Under the pieces are notes generated by a model. That model saw only the letters and a program-made list of their open reading frames with translations, did no database searches and was not told where the DNA came from. Made by a program: the position numbers and the translations under genes. A stretch of DNA of 8,783 nucleotides, from contig JACMOJ010000367.1 in assembly GCA_014378085.1 (NCBI GenBank), positions 1-8,783 on the forward strand, in the 5' to 3' direction. The DNA comes from Burkholderiales bacterium. Its GTDB lineage: Bacteria; Pseudomonadota; Gammaproteobacteria; Burkholderiales; Usitatibacteraceae. Below are positions 1 through 6,581 of the stretch, piece after piece (positions within the stretch are counted from its first letter, which is position 1; every line of letters begins with the position of its first letter).

Positions 1-14
1 TCATGCCAGGCATT

Positions 15-671
15 TTAGCGGCCTCGTGTCTCTTTCAATGCATCATCGGTGAGTTGCTTCAATTGCTTAAAGCCAAACTCAACGAGTGGCCGACCGTTCA
101 CAAAAAAGCCCGGCGTTTTGGTGACATCGTGTGTGCGCGCATCCTCAACATCCTGCGCGATCAGCTTGGCGATTTCCGGTGCACGCATATCCGTGCGCAC
201 TTTCTCCAGATCGAGGCCAAGCCCTTCAAGATGCTTCCAGACGAGATCAACGTCGGCCGTATGGTGCGGTGTCCATGCCGCCTGCGCACCCAGGAGAGCT
301 TCCAGCGCCGGCCAGAATTTACCTTGTTTGCGGGCGGCCTCCAGCACCGCGATTACCTGATCTGAGCCCCTGTGGAAGGGAGTGTAGCGGAGCACCAACC
401 GAATGCGATCCGGGTTCGCCGCCATGATCTCTTTGACCATGGGATAAAACGCGCGGCAGGTCTCGCAGGCGGGATCGAAAAATTCGACGATGACCACAGG
501 CGCGTCGATCCTGCCGAGACTGGGCGAGTGCATGCGGATCAGTGCAGCAGAATTCGTTGGCGTCACCGCTAGCACTTTGTTCTCCGCCCGGGTGCTGTAG
601 TAGAGCGTCGCGAAGACGAACGCCATCAACAGCGCGACCACGACGGCAATGAAAACCGTTCTGTGTTTCAT
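15..671 (-). CDS. DsbA-like thioredoxin-fold thiol oxidoreductase, membrane-anchored
   Basis: This 218-residue protein probably exchanges disulfides with periplasmic substrates and is re-oxidised by the DsbB-type protein encoded just before it. A hydrophobic stretch at residues 6-24 with no clear signal-peptidase site suggests an uncleaved N-terminal anchor. The thioredoxin fold starts near residue 55. The active site is C69-E-T-C72 in FFDPACETCRAFYP, and the cis-proline loop is T186-P187 in KTPGFFVNG. An insert of about 100 residues between these motifs fits the DsbA helical domain. The reading frame opens upstream to 764, but the start at 671 is preferred: it gives a normal anchor, has GAGG at 678-681, and forms an ATGA overlap with the preceding gene. 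CETC differs from the CPHC of classical DsbA, so the redox potential and direction (oxidase or reductase) are uncertain. The fold is certain; the substrate is unknown. Confidence 0.9.
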   Translation of the reverse strand: MKHRTVFIAVVVALLMAFVFATLYYSTRAENKVLAVTPTNSAALIRMHSPSLGRIDAPVVIVEFFDPACETCRAFYPMVKEIMAANPDRIRLVLRYTPFHRGSDQVIAVLEAARKQGKFWPALEALLGAQAAWTPHHTADVDLVWKHLEGLGLDLEKVRTDMRAPEIAKLIAQDVEDARTHDVTKTPGFFVNGRPLVEFGFKQLKQLTDDALKETRGR

Positions 672-1117
672 TTGGAACCTCGAAAATGGGCGATGAGCAA
701 AAGCAGGACGATGCTCGAAAAAGCGGCGATCGACAATAGCGGAATGGTGACGAAGCCGAGCCACTGGATCACGGTTTCTTTACACGGCACACCTTGTGCG
801 CAAGGTTTGAGCGATTCTGCGATAACGCCTGAAATGAGCAGCTGATGATAGACGGCGACGCACGCGCCAGGAATCGCCAGTGGCAATGCGTAGCGGATAA
901 CGTTGCGGTCACACGGAAACAAGCCAACCGGCAATATCAGCGCCATTGGAAACATGAAGATGCGCTGATACCAGCAGAGAACGCAGGTCGGCAGATTCAC
1001 GACCTCACCCAGAAATAATGCGCCCAACGTCGCCACCGCAGCGACAAGCCAGGCCGTAAAGATGAGCCACCACGTTTTCATGGCGTGGTCAGCGAGAGCG
1101 GCAGGTAGTGTGGACAT
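668..1117 (-). CDS. Disulfide bond formation protein, DsbB/BdbC family
   Basis: This is an inner-membrane protein that re-oxidises a periplasmic DsbA-type partner and passes the electrons to quinone. The 149 residues hold about four membrane segments (near 14-36, 49-67, 75-97 and 117-144). The first periplasmic loop carries C45-V-L-C48 followed by WYQR, the family signature. The second loop carries C106 and C112 spaced by five residues, as in the short BdbC-type members. The length is also BdbC-like rather than that of E. coli DsbB. Its stop overlaps the start of the DsbA-like gene by 4 bases (ATGA, 668-671), so the two are surely one unit. The start is not certain: neither the ATG at 1117 nor the in-frame ATG at 1081 (MKTWW) has a clear ribosome binding site, and the 1081 start would remove a 12-residue hydrophilic leader. 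Confidence 0.92.
   Translation of the reverse strand: MSTLPAALADHAMKTWWLIFTAWLVAAVATLGALFLGEVVNLPTCVLCWYQRIFMFPMALILPVGLFPCDRNVIRYALPLAIPGACVAVYHQLLISGVIAESLKPCAQGVPCKETVIQWLGFVTIPLLSIAAFSSIVLLLLIAHFRGSK
678..681 (-). promoter_or_regulatory. Ribosome binding site that fixes the start of the DsbA-like gene
   Basis: On the minus strand GAGG lies 6 bases before the ATG at 671-669. The alternative ATG at 764 would add a 31-residue Arg/His-rich stretch ahead of the membrane anchor, inside the preceding gene. The site lies in the last codons of the DsbB-type gene. Confidence 0.6.
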
Positions 1118-1191
1118 GTTTGTCGGGTTTCGATGGTGAAGCGCATTAGCATCACGAGCTACATTCCTGATGTTGATCGTTCGCCGTGAGG

Positions 1192-1231
1192 ATTCTATTC
1201 GCAGAATGCGCGAAATACGTTCCTTTTTTTT
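1192..1231 (-). promoter_or_regulatory. Possible weak promoter for the dsbB-dsbA pair
   Basis: On the minus strand TAGAAT (1197-1192) resembles a -10 box. A run of eight A (1231-1224) lies where a proximal UP element would be relative to it. The -35 position reads ACGTAT, which is a poor match. The inverted repeat ATTCT-N6-AGAAT (1192-1207) overlaps the -10 box and could be an operator. It lies in the 153-base gap between the upstream terminator and the DsbB-type gene, where a promoter would be expected. Nothing else was recognised in this gap. Confidence 0.25.
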
Positions 1232-1270
1232 GCGATTAGCCGTAACTATTTCGTTGTCCGCATCCGCAAT

Positions 1271-1302
1271 AGAAAAAGGCCCCCAAATCGAAGGCCCTTT
1301 CC
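1271..1302 (-). terminator. Rho-independent terminator of the efflux operon
   Basis: On the minus strand AAAGGGCC (1300-1293) pairs with GGCCTTT (1281-1275) around a short loop, with one bulged G and possible G-T extensions. A run of five T follows (1277-1273), partly within the stem. It lies 22 bases after the stop of the small Cys-pair gene. The hairpin also has an A-run on the other side, so it could act in both directions. Confidence 0.7.
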
Positions 1303-1323
1303 TTTACAGCTGAGGCTTGACTA

Positions 1324-1449
1324 CTACATGCAACAGATCATTTTCCAGCAGCACTCCAGCGATTCGCAGCAGCTGGTCGATGCAAAAGCAGCAGCTGACA
1401 AAGACAACATCGACAGGGCGGCGCCAATTTTTACGAGTTTCGATTTCAT
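1324..1449 (-). CDS. Small exported Cys-pair peptide (41-residue precursor)
   Basis: I do not recognise a named family. Translating the minus strand from the ATG at 1449 gives 41 residues ending at TAG (1326-1324). Residues 1-23 form a textbook signal peptide: lysines at 2, 4 and 7, a hydrophobic core, and AAAFA before the cut. The predicted mature part is only 18 residues, STSCCESLECCWKMICCM. Six of these are cysteines, in three adjacent pairs (27-28, 33-34, 39-40) spaced exactly six apart, and two are methionines. A ribosome binding site (GGAG) lies 7 bases before the start, and a terminator follows. This frame beats the longer overlapping minus-strand frame at 1304-1519, which has no signal peptide and runs into the preceding gene. 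Soft-metal binding or a redox role in the periplasm is inferred from composition and context only. Confidence 0.8.
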   Translation of the reverse strand: MKSKLVKIGAALSMLSLSAAAFASTSCCESLECCWKMICCM

Positions 1450-1456
1450 TGTATTT

Positions 1457-1460
1457 CTCC
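1457..1460 (-). promoter_or_regulatory. Ribosome binding site of the small Cys-pair gene
   Basis: On the minus strand TTTGGAG precedes the ATG at 1449 with 7 bases between GGAG and the start codon. The site is good evidence that the 41-residue frame, rather than the longer overlapping frame, is translated. Confidence 0.65.
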
Positions 1461-1494
1461 AAAGTTAGAAAGTTAAATCTCAGTACGGGAAGAC

Positions 1495-1791
1495 TCAAAC
1501 AAAGCGTGGCGGTCGCCATATGTCTGGGATTGTTCCCTTCGGGATCATTTCGATCAGTTCAGTCGGCAATACTTCTGCGAGATACCGCAACGGCATTTTG
1601 AAGCTTACGCCAGCAGCGGGCAACGGCACGACGGTAGCGCTGGGCGCGACGTAGCAGAGCATCGTCACATCACAATCGGCCGTCATATAACAAAGCCGCG
1701 CCGCCTGTGCGGATGCAGTGCCTAAATGCAAGGTTGTCAGCCCGGCAACGAGTAGCATTATGAGGCGATGGAATTTGGATAATTGGCGCAT
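1495..1791 (-). CDS. Small exported protein with a C-x5-C-x5-C run, unknown function
   Basis: No family is recognised. From the ATG at 1791 the product is 98 residues. Residues 1-27 or 1-30 look like a signal peptide: K6, H8 and R9, then a hydrophobic core, then GTASAQA. The mature start carries C34, C40 and C46 at exact six-residue spacing, with Met at 36 and 45. The rest is Pro-rich and ends in IWRPPRFV, with no further Cys. The same frame is open up to ATGs at 1809, 1860 and 1890. The 1890 start has GAAGAG close by, only 13 bases after the preceding stop, but it would add 33 residues ahead of the signal peptide, so 1791 is preferred although its ribosome site is weak. The 45 bases to the next gene suggest one transcript. 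The gene is probably real, but the start is unsure. Confidence 0.6.
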   Translation of the reverse strand: MRQLSKFHRLIMLLVAGLTTLHLGTASAQAARLCYMTADCDVTMLCYVAPSATVVPLPAAGVSFKMPLRYLAEVLPTELIEMIPKGTIPDIWRPPRFV

Positions 1792-1903
1792 GTTAGAGAT
1801 GGACAACATCGAGTCATTACAGTTCCGCAACTGGGCCTGGAAATAACCTGTAAACGCCATGAAAGGCCCGCCAATGGACGAGTTTGCCATATCTCTTCAA
1901 ATT

Positions 1904-2308
1904 TTACGGCACCACAAATCTCGCCGTCACCCCTGATTTGCCTGCAAGCGTCACCACCGAAACCACCTTGGTGCCAGACTTTACGTCGAACTTCCCTATG
2001 GCTTGCAGCTTATTTTCGCCTGCGGGAAGCAGCATTACCTCGCTCTTTTCCTTACCCGTGAGCAGCGTAACTTTAGCCGTGGCGCCTTTGCTGTCGACTT
2101 TCTTGCCGTGGTCTTCCACAAAGATGGCAATCGAATCCGACTTCGCCACCAGTTCATATTGCACTTCCTTCACCTCCTGCAATACGCCGCCGTACTTGGA
2201 TTTGTGATGGTCCCCAACGACGTGCTTGCCGTCGGCGGCCATGGCGGGCAAGGCAAACAGCATTGTGGATAGCGTGGCAAGTGTCGTAATGCGATGTATC
2301 AGTTTCAT
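1904..2308 (-). CDS. Periplasmic accessory protein of RND metal-efflux operons, uncharacterised
   Basis: This 134-residue protein resembles small periplasmic proteins found beside CzcA/CusA-type pumps; I know of no assigned function. Residues 1-24 are a signal peptide ending in PAMA. The mature N-terminus has His at 29, 34 and 35, then KYGGVLQEVKEVQYELVAK (38-56). This is the recurring pattern of a Gly-Gly turn, a beta hairpin and ELV seen in small beta proteins of metal loci. H67 follows within VEDHGKKVD. Alternating hydrophobic strands run to the end, so a small beta barrel or sandwich is likely. It has no cysteine. The start has a strong ribosome binding site (AAGGAG, 2315-2320), and the gene begins 36 bases after the czcA stop, with no terminator between. 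A role in metal binding or delivery to the pump is inferred from position and histidines only. Confidence 0.85.
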   Translation of the reverse strand: MKLIHRITTLATLSTMLFALPAMAADGKHVVGDHHKSKYGGVLQEVKEVQYELVAKSDSIAIFVEDHGKKVDSKGATAKVTLLTGKEKSEVMLLPAGENKLQAIGKFDVKSGTKVVSVVTLAGKSGVTARFVVP

Positions 2309-2344
2309 TTCAGTCTCCTTGGTTGATCGTAAATAACGAAAACT

Positions 2345-5300
2345 TCAAAACGCTTCACTGCCCGAGTCTTCCACCAGCCGCTGTATAGGCGCTCGTCCGA
2401 ACACCCACACCATCGCGGGCGTCAGGAATGTGTCGAGCAGGGTAGAGCTGATCAGCCCGGCGAAGATCACCACTGCCACCGGATGCAAGATCTCGGTGCC
2501 GGGCATTTCGGCTTCAAACAGCAAAGGCGCTAGCGCAAATGCCGCCACCAGTGCTGTCATCAGCACCGGCGTCAATCGCTCCAGCGAACCCCGGACGATC
2601 ATCGGCTTCCCCCAGGCTTCGCCCTCAAAGGCGCAGAGGTTCACGTAATGGCTGACCTTGAGAATGCCGTTTCGGATGGCGATCCCGGCCAGTGTAATGA
2701 AGCCGACCAGCGCAGCAATTGAAAGCGGCTGGCCCGACAGCCGCAGGCCGATCACGCTGCCTACCAGTGCAAGCGGAATGTTGGCCATGATGATCAGGGC
2801 CAGCGTGCTCGAGCGGTAACGTGAATACAGCACCAGGAAAATCAACGCCAATGAACCCAGCGAGAGTGCGCCGATCAGTCGGCTCGATTCCTCCTGCGCT
2901 TGGAATTGTCCGCCGAGCGTGATGAAGTAGCCTTCTGGCAGCTTCGATTCCGCTACTGCCGCGCGAATATCGGCCACCACATCCGACAAAGCACGGCCCT
3001 GCGCATTTGCGGAGATCACAACGCGGCGACGGCCATCGTCGCGGCTGATCTGGTTGGGACCATCGGATTCTTCGATGGTCGCCAGGCGCGACAGCGGCAC
3101 GCGACCGGTCGGTGTGTCAATAAAGATGTTGCGTAACCCTTCAACCGAACGCGCTTCCTCCGACAGGCGCAGCACCAGATTGAAACGCTTGTTGCCTTCG
3201 ATGATCTGCGTCACGCGTTCGCCGTCGATCAGCATCTGCAATTCGCGCAGCAGTTTCGACGGTGCGAGGCCAACCTGTGCGGCGCGGTCGTAATCGACGC
3301 GCACCTTGATTTCGGGGGTCAGCACCTGCTTTTCAATTTCAAGATCGGTGAGTCCTTGAATCCCGGCCAGCTTCGTGCGCAGGGAGTCGGCTTGCCCCCG
3401 CAAGGTGTCCAGATCGTCACCAAAAATCTTAATCGCAATTTGCGAGCGCACACCCGAGAGCATGTGGTCGATGCGATGCGAAATCGGCTGTCCAATGCCG
3501 ATTGCGGCGGGCAGGTTAGCGAGCCGAGCGCGAATATCGGCATAGATCTGGTCAAGTGTTCGGTCTGAGCGTTTCAGCCGCAGGTCGAGTTCCGATACGT
3601 GCACGCCCTCGGCATGCTCGTCGAGTTCGGCACGTCCGCTGCGGCGGCCGACCGCCTCCACTTCCGGCACACCCTGTAGCGCGATTTCCGCTTGTGTCGC
3701 TAACTTTGCCGTTTCGGCCAGCGTGGTTCCGGGATTGAGCCGCAGTCCGACCAGTGCCGAGCCCTCGTTGAAAGGTGGCAAAAATGTAGTGGCAAAGAAA
3801 GGCACCGTGGCAATTGCGAGCAGTGCCGCCACCGCACCCGCGGTAATCCACGCGCGCGGATGTGCCAGCACGCGTTCGAGCAGCGATTGATAGCCGCGCT
3901 TGAGGGCTGCTACCAGCCGTGTGTCACCATGGTCTAGATCTTTCATGTTCGGCAGCAGGTAATAGGCCATCACCGGCGTCAACGTCACTGACACCAACAT
4001 GCTCGCAAGCAGCGAGACGATGTACGCGATGGCCAGCGGCTGCATCAATCGGCCTTCGATGCCGGGCAGGAAGAACAGTGGCATCAGCACCAGCACGATG
4101 ATCAGCGTGGCATAAACGATGGCCGAGCGCACTTCCATCGTTGCCTTGGCAATGACCTCCAGCGGGTTCAGATGCGCGCCGTGCTCCTTGGCGTATTGTC
4201 GATCAGCCTTTAATCGACGCAGCACGTTCTCTACCCCGACCACGGCATCATCGACCAGTCCACCGATGGCAATCGTCAGCCCCCCCAGGGTCATGGTGTT
4301 GATTGAAAATCCAAAATACTTGAACACCAGCACGGTGATAAGTACCGAGACCGGTATCGCGGTTAAGGAAATCAGCGTGGTACGCACGTTCATCAGAAAC
4401 AGGAACAGCACGACAGCGACCACCGCAGACGCCGCAAGCAGCTTGCCTTTCAGGGTGTCGATCGAGCTTTCGATAAAGCTTGCCTGGCGCATCGTCACCT
4501 GCGGCATCTGCAGCCCTGCGGGCAGCGATTTCTTAAGTTCCCCAAGCGCGGTTTCGATATCGCGTGTGAGCCGCACGGTATCGGCGTCAGGCTGTTTCTG
4601 GATGCCGAGTATCACGGCAGGCTTGCCGTTGAAGCCGGCGTCCCCGCGCTTGATCGCTGGCGCAAACCGCACTTCCGCGATTTGCTTTAATAGTATCGAC
4701 TGCCCCTTGCGCGAATCAACCGGCAGGTTTTGCAAATCCTCCAGCCGCGAAGTGCGACCGATATTGCGGATCAGGTATTCCCGCGAATTGAGCTCAAGAA
4801 AGCCGCCACTGGTATTGGCCGAGAATCCGCGTAACACTTGTTCTATTTGTTCGAGCTTGATGCCGAGTTGCGCCATGCGTGCCGTATCCGGCTGCACCTG
4901 AAACTGCCGCACTTCGCCGCCGATGGGGATCACTTGCGCGATACCGGGGATGGTCAGCAGGCGCGGACGCAACACATAGTCGGCATATTCGCGCACCGCC
5001 ATCGGCGTCACTTTGGTGGTATCAATGGGCAACGCCATCAGCATGATCTCGCCCATGATCGAGGTGATCGGGCCCATCGCTGCATGATCAACACCCGGCG
5101 GCAATTGCTCGCGCACCAGCGTCAGCCGCTCGCCGACCATCTGGCGCGCGCGATAGACATCGATACCCCAGTCAAACGTGACATAAACAAACGACAGTCC
5201 GACGCTGGAGATCGAGCGCACGCTCACCACACCCGGCATGCCGTTCATATTGGTTTCGATCGGATAGGTGATGAGCTGCTCCACCTCTTCCGGCGCCATC

Positions 5301-5464
5301 CCGCCTGCTTCAATCATCACCGTGACGGTGGGTTGATTGAGATCGGGAAATACATCGACCGGCATGCGCGAGAGCGTGAAGGCGCCATACACCATCATCA
5401 CCACTGATAGCACCACCACGATGAGACGATTTTTAAGACTCGCTTGTACAAGAAAGTTGAACAT
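2345..5464 (-). CDS. czcA: CzcA/CusA-type heavy-metal efflux RND pump
   Basis: This is the inner-membrane, proton-driven pump of a tripartite metal exporter, working with the adaptor and outer-membrane factor encoded upstream. It has 1039 residues, full length for the family. The layout is normal: TM1 at about 12-30, then RMPVDVFPDL; a first periplasmic domain to about 335; TMs 2-6 at 340-505; a second periplasmic domain at 560-860; and a C-terminal TM bundle. The TM4 motif is GGLVDDAVVGVEN (401-413), with D405, D406 and E412 as likely proton-relay residues. RNGILKVSHY (931-940) lies in TM10. From memory of CusA, its three-methionine copper site aligns with G573, V623 and H667 here, so a Cu/Ag pump is not supported. 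The neighbouring HMLS and the EHAEGVHVSE stretch (616-625) could bind a borderline metal. The start has no good ribosome site, and translation is probably coupled to czcB across 10 bases. The symbol is by family; the substrate is unproven. Confidence 0.95.
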   Translation of the reverse strand: MFNFLVQASLKNRLIVVVLSVVMMVYGAFTLSRMPVDVFPDLNQPTVTVMIEAGGMAPEEVEQLITYPIETNMNGMPGVVSVRSISSVGLSFVYVTFDWGIDVYRARQMVGERLTLVREQLPPGVDHAAMGPITSIMGEIMLMALPIDTTKVTPMAVREYADYVLRPRLLTIPGIAQVIPIGGEVRQFQVQPDTARMAQLGIKLEQIEQVLRGFSANTSGGFLELNSREYLIRNIGRTSRLEDLQNLPVDSRKGQSILLKQIAEVRFAPAIKRGDAGFNGKPAVILGIQKQPDADTVRLTRDIETALGELKKSLPAGLQMPQVTMRQASFIESSIDTLKGKLLAASAVVAVVLFLFLMNVRTTLISLTAIPVSVLITVLVFKYFGFSINTMTLGGLTIAIGGLVDDAVVGVENVLRRLKADRQYAKEHGAHLNPLEVIAKATMEVRSAIVYATLIIVLVLMPLFFLPGIEGRLMQPLAIAYIVSLLASMLVSVTLTPVMAYYLLPNMKDLDHGDTRLVAALKRGYQSLLERVLAHPRAWITAGAVAALLAIATVPFFATTFLPPFNEGSALVGLRLNPGTTLAETAKLATQAEIALQGVPEVEAVGRRSGRAELDEHAEGVHVSELDLRLKRSDRTLDQIYADIRARLANLPAAIGIGQPISHRIDHMLSGVRSQIAIKIFGDDLDTLRGQADSLRTKLAGIQGLTDLEIEKQVLTPEIKVRVDYDRAAQVGLAPSKLLRELQMLIDGERVTQIIEGNKRFNLVLRLSEEARSVEGLRNIFIDTPTGRVPLSRLATIEESDGPNQISRDDGRRRVVISANAQGRALSDVVADIRAAVAESKLPEGYFITLGGQFQAQEESSRLIGALSLGSLALIFLVLYSRYRSSTLALIIMANIPLALVGSVIGLRLSGQPLSIAALVGFITLAGIAIRNGILKVSHYVNLCAFEGEAWGKPMIVRGSLERLTPVLMTALVAAFALAPLLFEAEMPGTEILHPVAVVIFAGLISSTLLDTFLTPAMVWVFGRAPIQRLVEDSGSEAF

Positions 5465-5474
5465 GGCGACGCTG

Positions 5475-6581
5475 TCAGCGAACTTGATTGATCAGCGCCG
5501 CGCCCTGCGTGACCACGCGTGCGCCATCCGTCAAGCCGTCGAGTACCGCCACACGTGCACCATCGAGTGCCGCCCAGCGAATGGTCAACGGCTTGAAGCG
5601 TTCGGCGGCGGTGTGCACCCAGACGATGTCCTGATTAGATGGGTTTTTCACTACCGAGGCAGCGGACACGGCGTGGCCCTTCACCTTGCTGCGTGTGGCA
5701 ACAAAGACCTTCACTGACTGGCCCACCGCCAGAGCCATCTGCGGAGCCTTGACATCGGCCTTAGCGTTCACGCGGAACAACACCGGGATGGCACCTTCCT
5801 TCAAGACCCGTCCCGCACCGACGAGCTCAAGGCCGATGGAGATTCCAGTGGATGGATTCATGGTCGCACCGGCGATGTTTGTCGGGAGCGTAGCGTCGTA
5901 AGCTTGCGCCTCGATTTGCAGGCGCGCAGGGTCGATCACCTCGAAAATCACCTCGCGTGCATCGACCACCTGGCCAGCGACTGCTTGGGTCGCGGCGATC
6001 AAACCCGATACAGGTGCGAGCAAAGCTTCGCGGGCAACGTATGCGCCCCCGCCGGGTGACAATCGCTGGGTTAGGCTCTGCACTTCAATGCGTGTCGCGT
6101 CGATGTCACGTTGCGGAACGCTGCCTTCGAGTTGTTCCAGCCGCGCCAGCTTCTTGCGTGCCAGCTCAAGGTTTACTTTCATTTCAGGCGTAGCGCTCTC
6201 GGACGCACGCACGTACGCCAGCACCTCACCTTTCTTTACCGCCTGACCCAGCGAGGGCAAACCACGCGGACCCGGTTCAATGCGACCCGCCTGCGTCGGC
6301 TGTACTTTGCCGCCGGCATTAGGGTCAGCGATGACGCGGCCGGAAAGCTCGACGGTCTGGGCGAGTTCGGCTATGGATACAACTGCGGTGCGAACCTGTA
6401 ACTGCCGCTGCGCTTTCTTGGGCAGGAATACGCTGCCATCGGGTTGGCGTTTAGGGGCTTCCGAAGATATCGCCACCGCTGACTCGTTACCGTGATCGTG
6501 GCCGGGACCGGCCCATGCATTGGTGCACAACGCCAACAACGCCGCCAGCATTACTGCCATAAGGTGCGTGGGCTTAAACAT
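5475..6581 (-). CDS. czcB: CzcB-type periplasmic adaptor (membrane fusion protein)
   Basis: This 368-residue adaptor links the RND pump to the outer-membrane channel. A signal peptide ends at NAWA (24), so the mature protein begins GPGHDHG, a His-containing head. VFLPKKAQRQLQVRT (51-65) is the usual entry to the adaptor core. The two lipoyl half-motifs are AGRIEPGPRG...GEVLAYV (98-124) and LLAPVSGLIAA...VIFEVIDP (187-218). They flank a short helical hairpin (about 130-175). A beta-barrel and membrane-proximal domain follow. The frame opens at 6611, but the ATG at 6581 is chosen: it gives a proper signal peptide and has GGGAAGGG 6 bases upstream. This start overlaps the end of the preceding gene by 8 bases. 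There is no large N-terminal metal-binding domain of the kind some CzcB proteins carry. Confidence 0.94.
   Translation of the reverse strand: MFKPTHLMAVMLAALLALCTNAWAGPGHDHGNESAVAISSEAPKRQPDGSVFLPKKAQRQLQVRTAVVSIAELAQTVELSGRVIADPNAGGKVQPTQAGRIEPGPRGLPSLGQAVKKGEVLAYVRASESATPEMKVNLELARKKLARLEQLEGSVPQRDIDATRIEVQSLTQRLSPGGGAYVAREALLAPVSGLIAATQAVAGQVVDAREVIFEVIDPARLQIEAQAYDATLPTNIAGATMNPSTGISIGLELVGAGRVLKEGAIPVLFRVNAKADVKAPQMALAVGQSVKVFVATRSKVKGHAVSAASVVKNPSNQDIVWVHTAAERFKPLTIRWAALDGARVAVLDGLTDGARVVTQGAALINQVR
6490..6512. repeat. 23-base direct repeat, copy in czcB
   Basis: This segment matches 7034-7056 at 22 of 23 positions; the shared core on the plus strand is ccgtgatcgtggccggg. It encodes AGPGHDHG at the predicted signal-peptide cut of CzcB. 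The other copy encodes the same peptide at the same place in the neighbouring 184-residue protein. Confidence 0.8.

Noticed and set aside
1..13. A possible start of another minus-strand gene: ATG at 13-11, one base after the dsbA-type stop, with GAGG upstream
   Set aside because: Only four codons are visible (MPGM), too little to call a gene, though the spacing would fit a third member of this unit.
672..764. An N-terminal extension of the DsbA-like gene to the ATG at 764
   Set aside because: The extra 31 residues are Arg/His-rich, lie inside the dsbB-type gene, and precede a normal membrane anchor. The 671 start has a ribosome site and the ATGA overlap.
1223..1231. A run of eight T on the plus strand as a plus-strand terminator
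   Set aside because: No stable hairpin directly precedes it on the plus strand, and no plus-strand gene is supported upstream.
1304..1519. A 71-residue minus-strand frame over the Cys-pair region
   Set aside because: It overlaps the preceding gene, has no signal peptide or good ribosome site, and is in a different frame from the well-formed 41-residue gene with its own ribosome site.
4119..4901. A 260-residue plus-strand frame antisense to czcA
   Set aside because: It lies wholly inside the strongly supported pump gene, has low-complexity Ser/Thr/Arg-rich composition, and shows no domain. It is a shadow of GC-rich coding sequence.
4838..5407. A 189-residue His/Arg-rich plus-strand frame
   Set aside because: It is antisense to czcA; the His richness comes from reading the pump's codons on the other strand (for example cac and cat runs opposite Val and Met codons). 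It is not a metal-binding gene.
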